Shown here in pieces: positions 63,866 through 64,000 of a stretch of 64,000 bases of DNA. Source of the stretch: Eleusine coracana subsp. coracana (lineage: Eukaryota; Streptophyta; Magnoliopsida; Poales; Poaceae). The stretch covers positions 22,169,164-22,233,163 of the forward strand of contig CM064427.1 of NCBI GenBank assembly GCA_032690845.1, in the 5' to 3' direction. The notes beneath the pieces were generated by a model. It worked only from the letters and a program-made list of their open reading frames with translations. It was not told where the DNA came from and searched no databases. The first letter of the stretch is position 1. Every line of letters starts with the position of its first letter. Position numbers and translations under genes: made by a program.

Positions 63866-64000
63866 AAGGGGGGTAGATTTGTAACAGCCTGATTTTCAAA
63901 ATTTTAAAATATTTTAAAATTTTTCTAAAAGTAATTAGATTATTAACATTTTATCAAGAAAACAAAATTATTTTTAAAAGAAAATAATTAAAAATAGGTT
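63866..64000 (+). repeat. T2 polypurine tract and start of 3' LTR
   Basis: AAGGGGGGTAGA (63866-63877) followed by TGTAACAGCC at 63880, then very AT-rich sequence to the window edge. The matching 5' LTR start was lost at the N1' junction, so identity of the two LTRs cannot be checked here. Confidence 0.75.

Larger units (their letters stand above)
59635..64000 (+). mobile_element. T2: second Tekay-like gypsy element, lacking RT, RNase H and integrase
   Basis: 5'-truncated LTR (59635-60874), initiator-Met-type primer site, an ORF upstream of gag, gag, protease, then directly the terminal ESRGEIPF-KGG segment, polypurine tract and 3' LTR start. About 2.5-3 kb of enzyme coding sequence expected for such an element is missing. 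Gag and the upstream ORF have several stops. It is adjacent to N1' on the left; the right end lies outside the window. Confidence 0.82.

Noticed and set aside
1..64000. tRNA, rRNA, snoRNA or other RNA genes, and free-standing host genes
   Set aside because: None seen on either strand. tRNA-like words are only primer-binding sites of retroelements.

Overview
The window is repeat-dense plant DNA, almost certainly from a grass (Poaceae). It holds no free-standing host gene, tRNA, rRNA or CRISPR array. Nearly every base can be assigned to transposable elements that are nested inside one another. The element classes (a CACTA transposon with TNP2 plus Transposase_24 genes, a coiled-coil-gag Ty1/copia, chromodomain gypsy elements of Tekay type, and Athila-like gypsy elements with an env-position ORF) are those of large grass genomes. 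All family assignments were made by reading motifs, not by database search. Labels used below: C1 (copia), K1 and K2 (CACTA), G0 (small gypsy derivative inside K1), T1 (Tekay-type gypsy), N1 and N2 (non-autonomous Athila-like), N1' (inverted piece of an N1-family element) and T2 (second Tekay-like element).

Layout. The substrate is a minus-strand copia element, C1. Its gag, integrase and 5' LTR lie at 18918-24190 and its reverse transcriptase start lies at 1-378. K1 (382-18917) sits exactly inside the C1 pol gene, flanked by the 3-bp target duplication GAC. K1 holds a decayed TNP2 gene (1312-4877), an internally deleted gypsy element (about 5060-7923), two captured host-gene fragments on the minus strand (8356-9622 and 10955-12759, the second an F-box/DUF295 gene), minisatellites, and a multi-exon Transposase_24 (TNPA-position) gene (14637-17857). 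K2 (24191-27695) is an inverted partial CACTA that repeats the right end of K1. T1 begins at 27696, where K2 breaks off. Its 3.48-kb LTR, initiator-tRNA-Met primer site and structured leader are followed by an extra ORF upstream of gag.

That upstream ORF is interrupted by N1 (33594-52405, target duplication AGCAT). The N1 gag is in turn interrupted by N2 (36126-44808, target duplication GGATG). N2 is the youngest element, with LTRs about 1 percent different by eye. After N1, T1 resumes with gag, protease, reverse transcriptase, RNase H and integrase (52411-57132) and is cut in its chromodomain by N1' (57133-59634, minus strand). T2 (59635 to the window end) has a 5'-truncated LTR, an upstream ORF, gag and protease, then runs straight into its polypurine tract and 3' LTR without a reverse transcriptase.

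Function. None of the elements in view can be autonomous: the transposase, integrase and reverse transcriptase genes carry stops, frameshifts or lost catalytic residues. N2 is the best preserved. It has two near-identical LTRs, an intact gag ORF and an intact 496-residue env-position ORF, but no enzymes, so it must depend on a helper. The most interesting unexplained signals are (i) three tandem double-hairpin units in the T1 leader whose stems differ in sequence but keep their pairing, (ii) paired GC-rich palindromes at about two-helical-turn spacing in three unrelated LTR families, placed upstream of TATA boxes in both LTR and internal promoters of N1 and N2, and (iii) a second promoter-plus-splice-acceptor arrangement in front of the env-position ORF in both N1 and N2.
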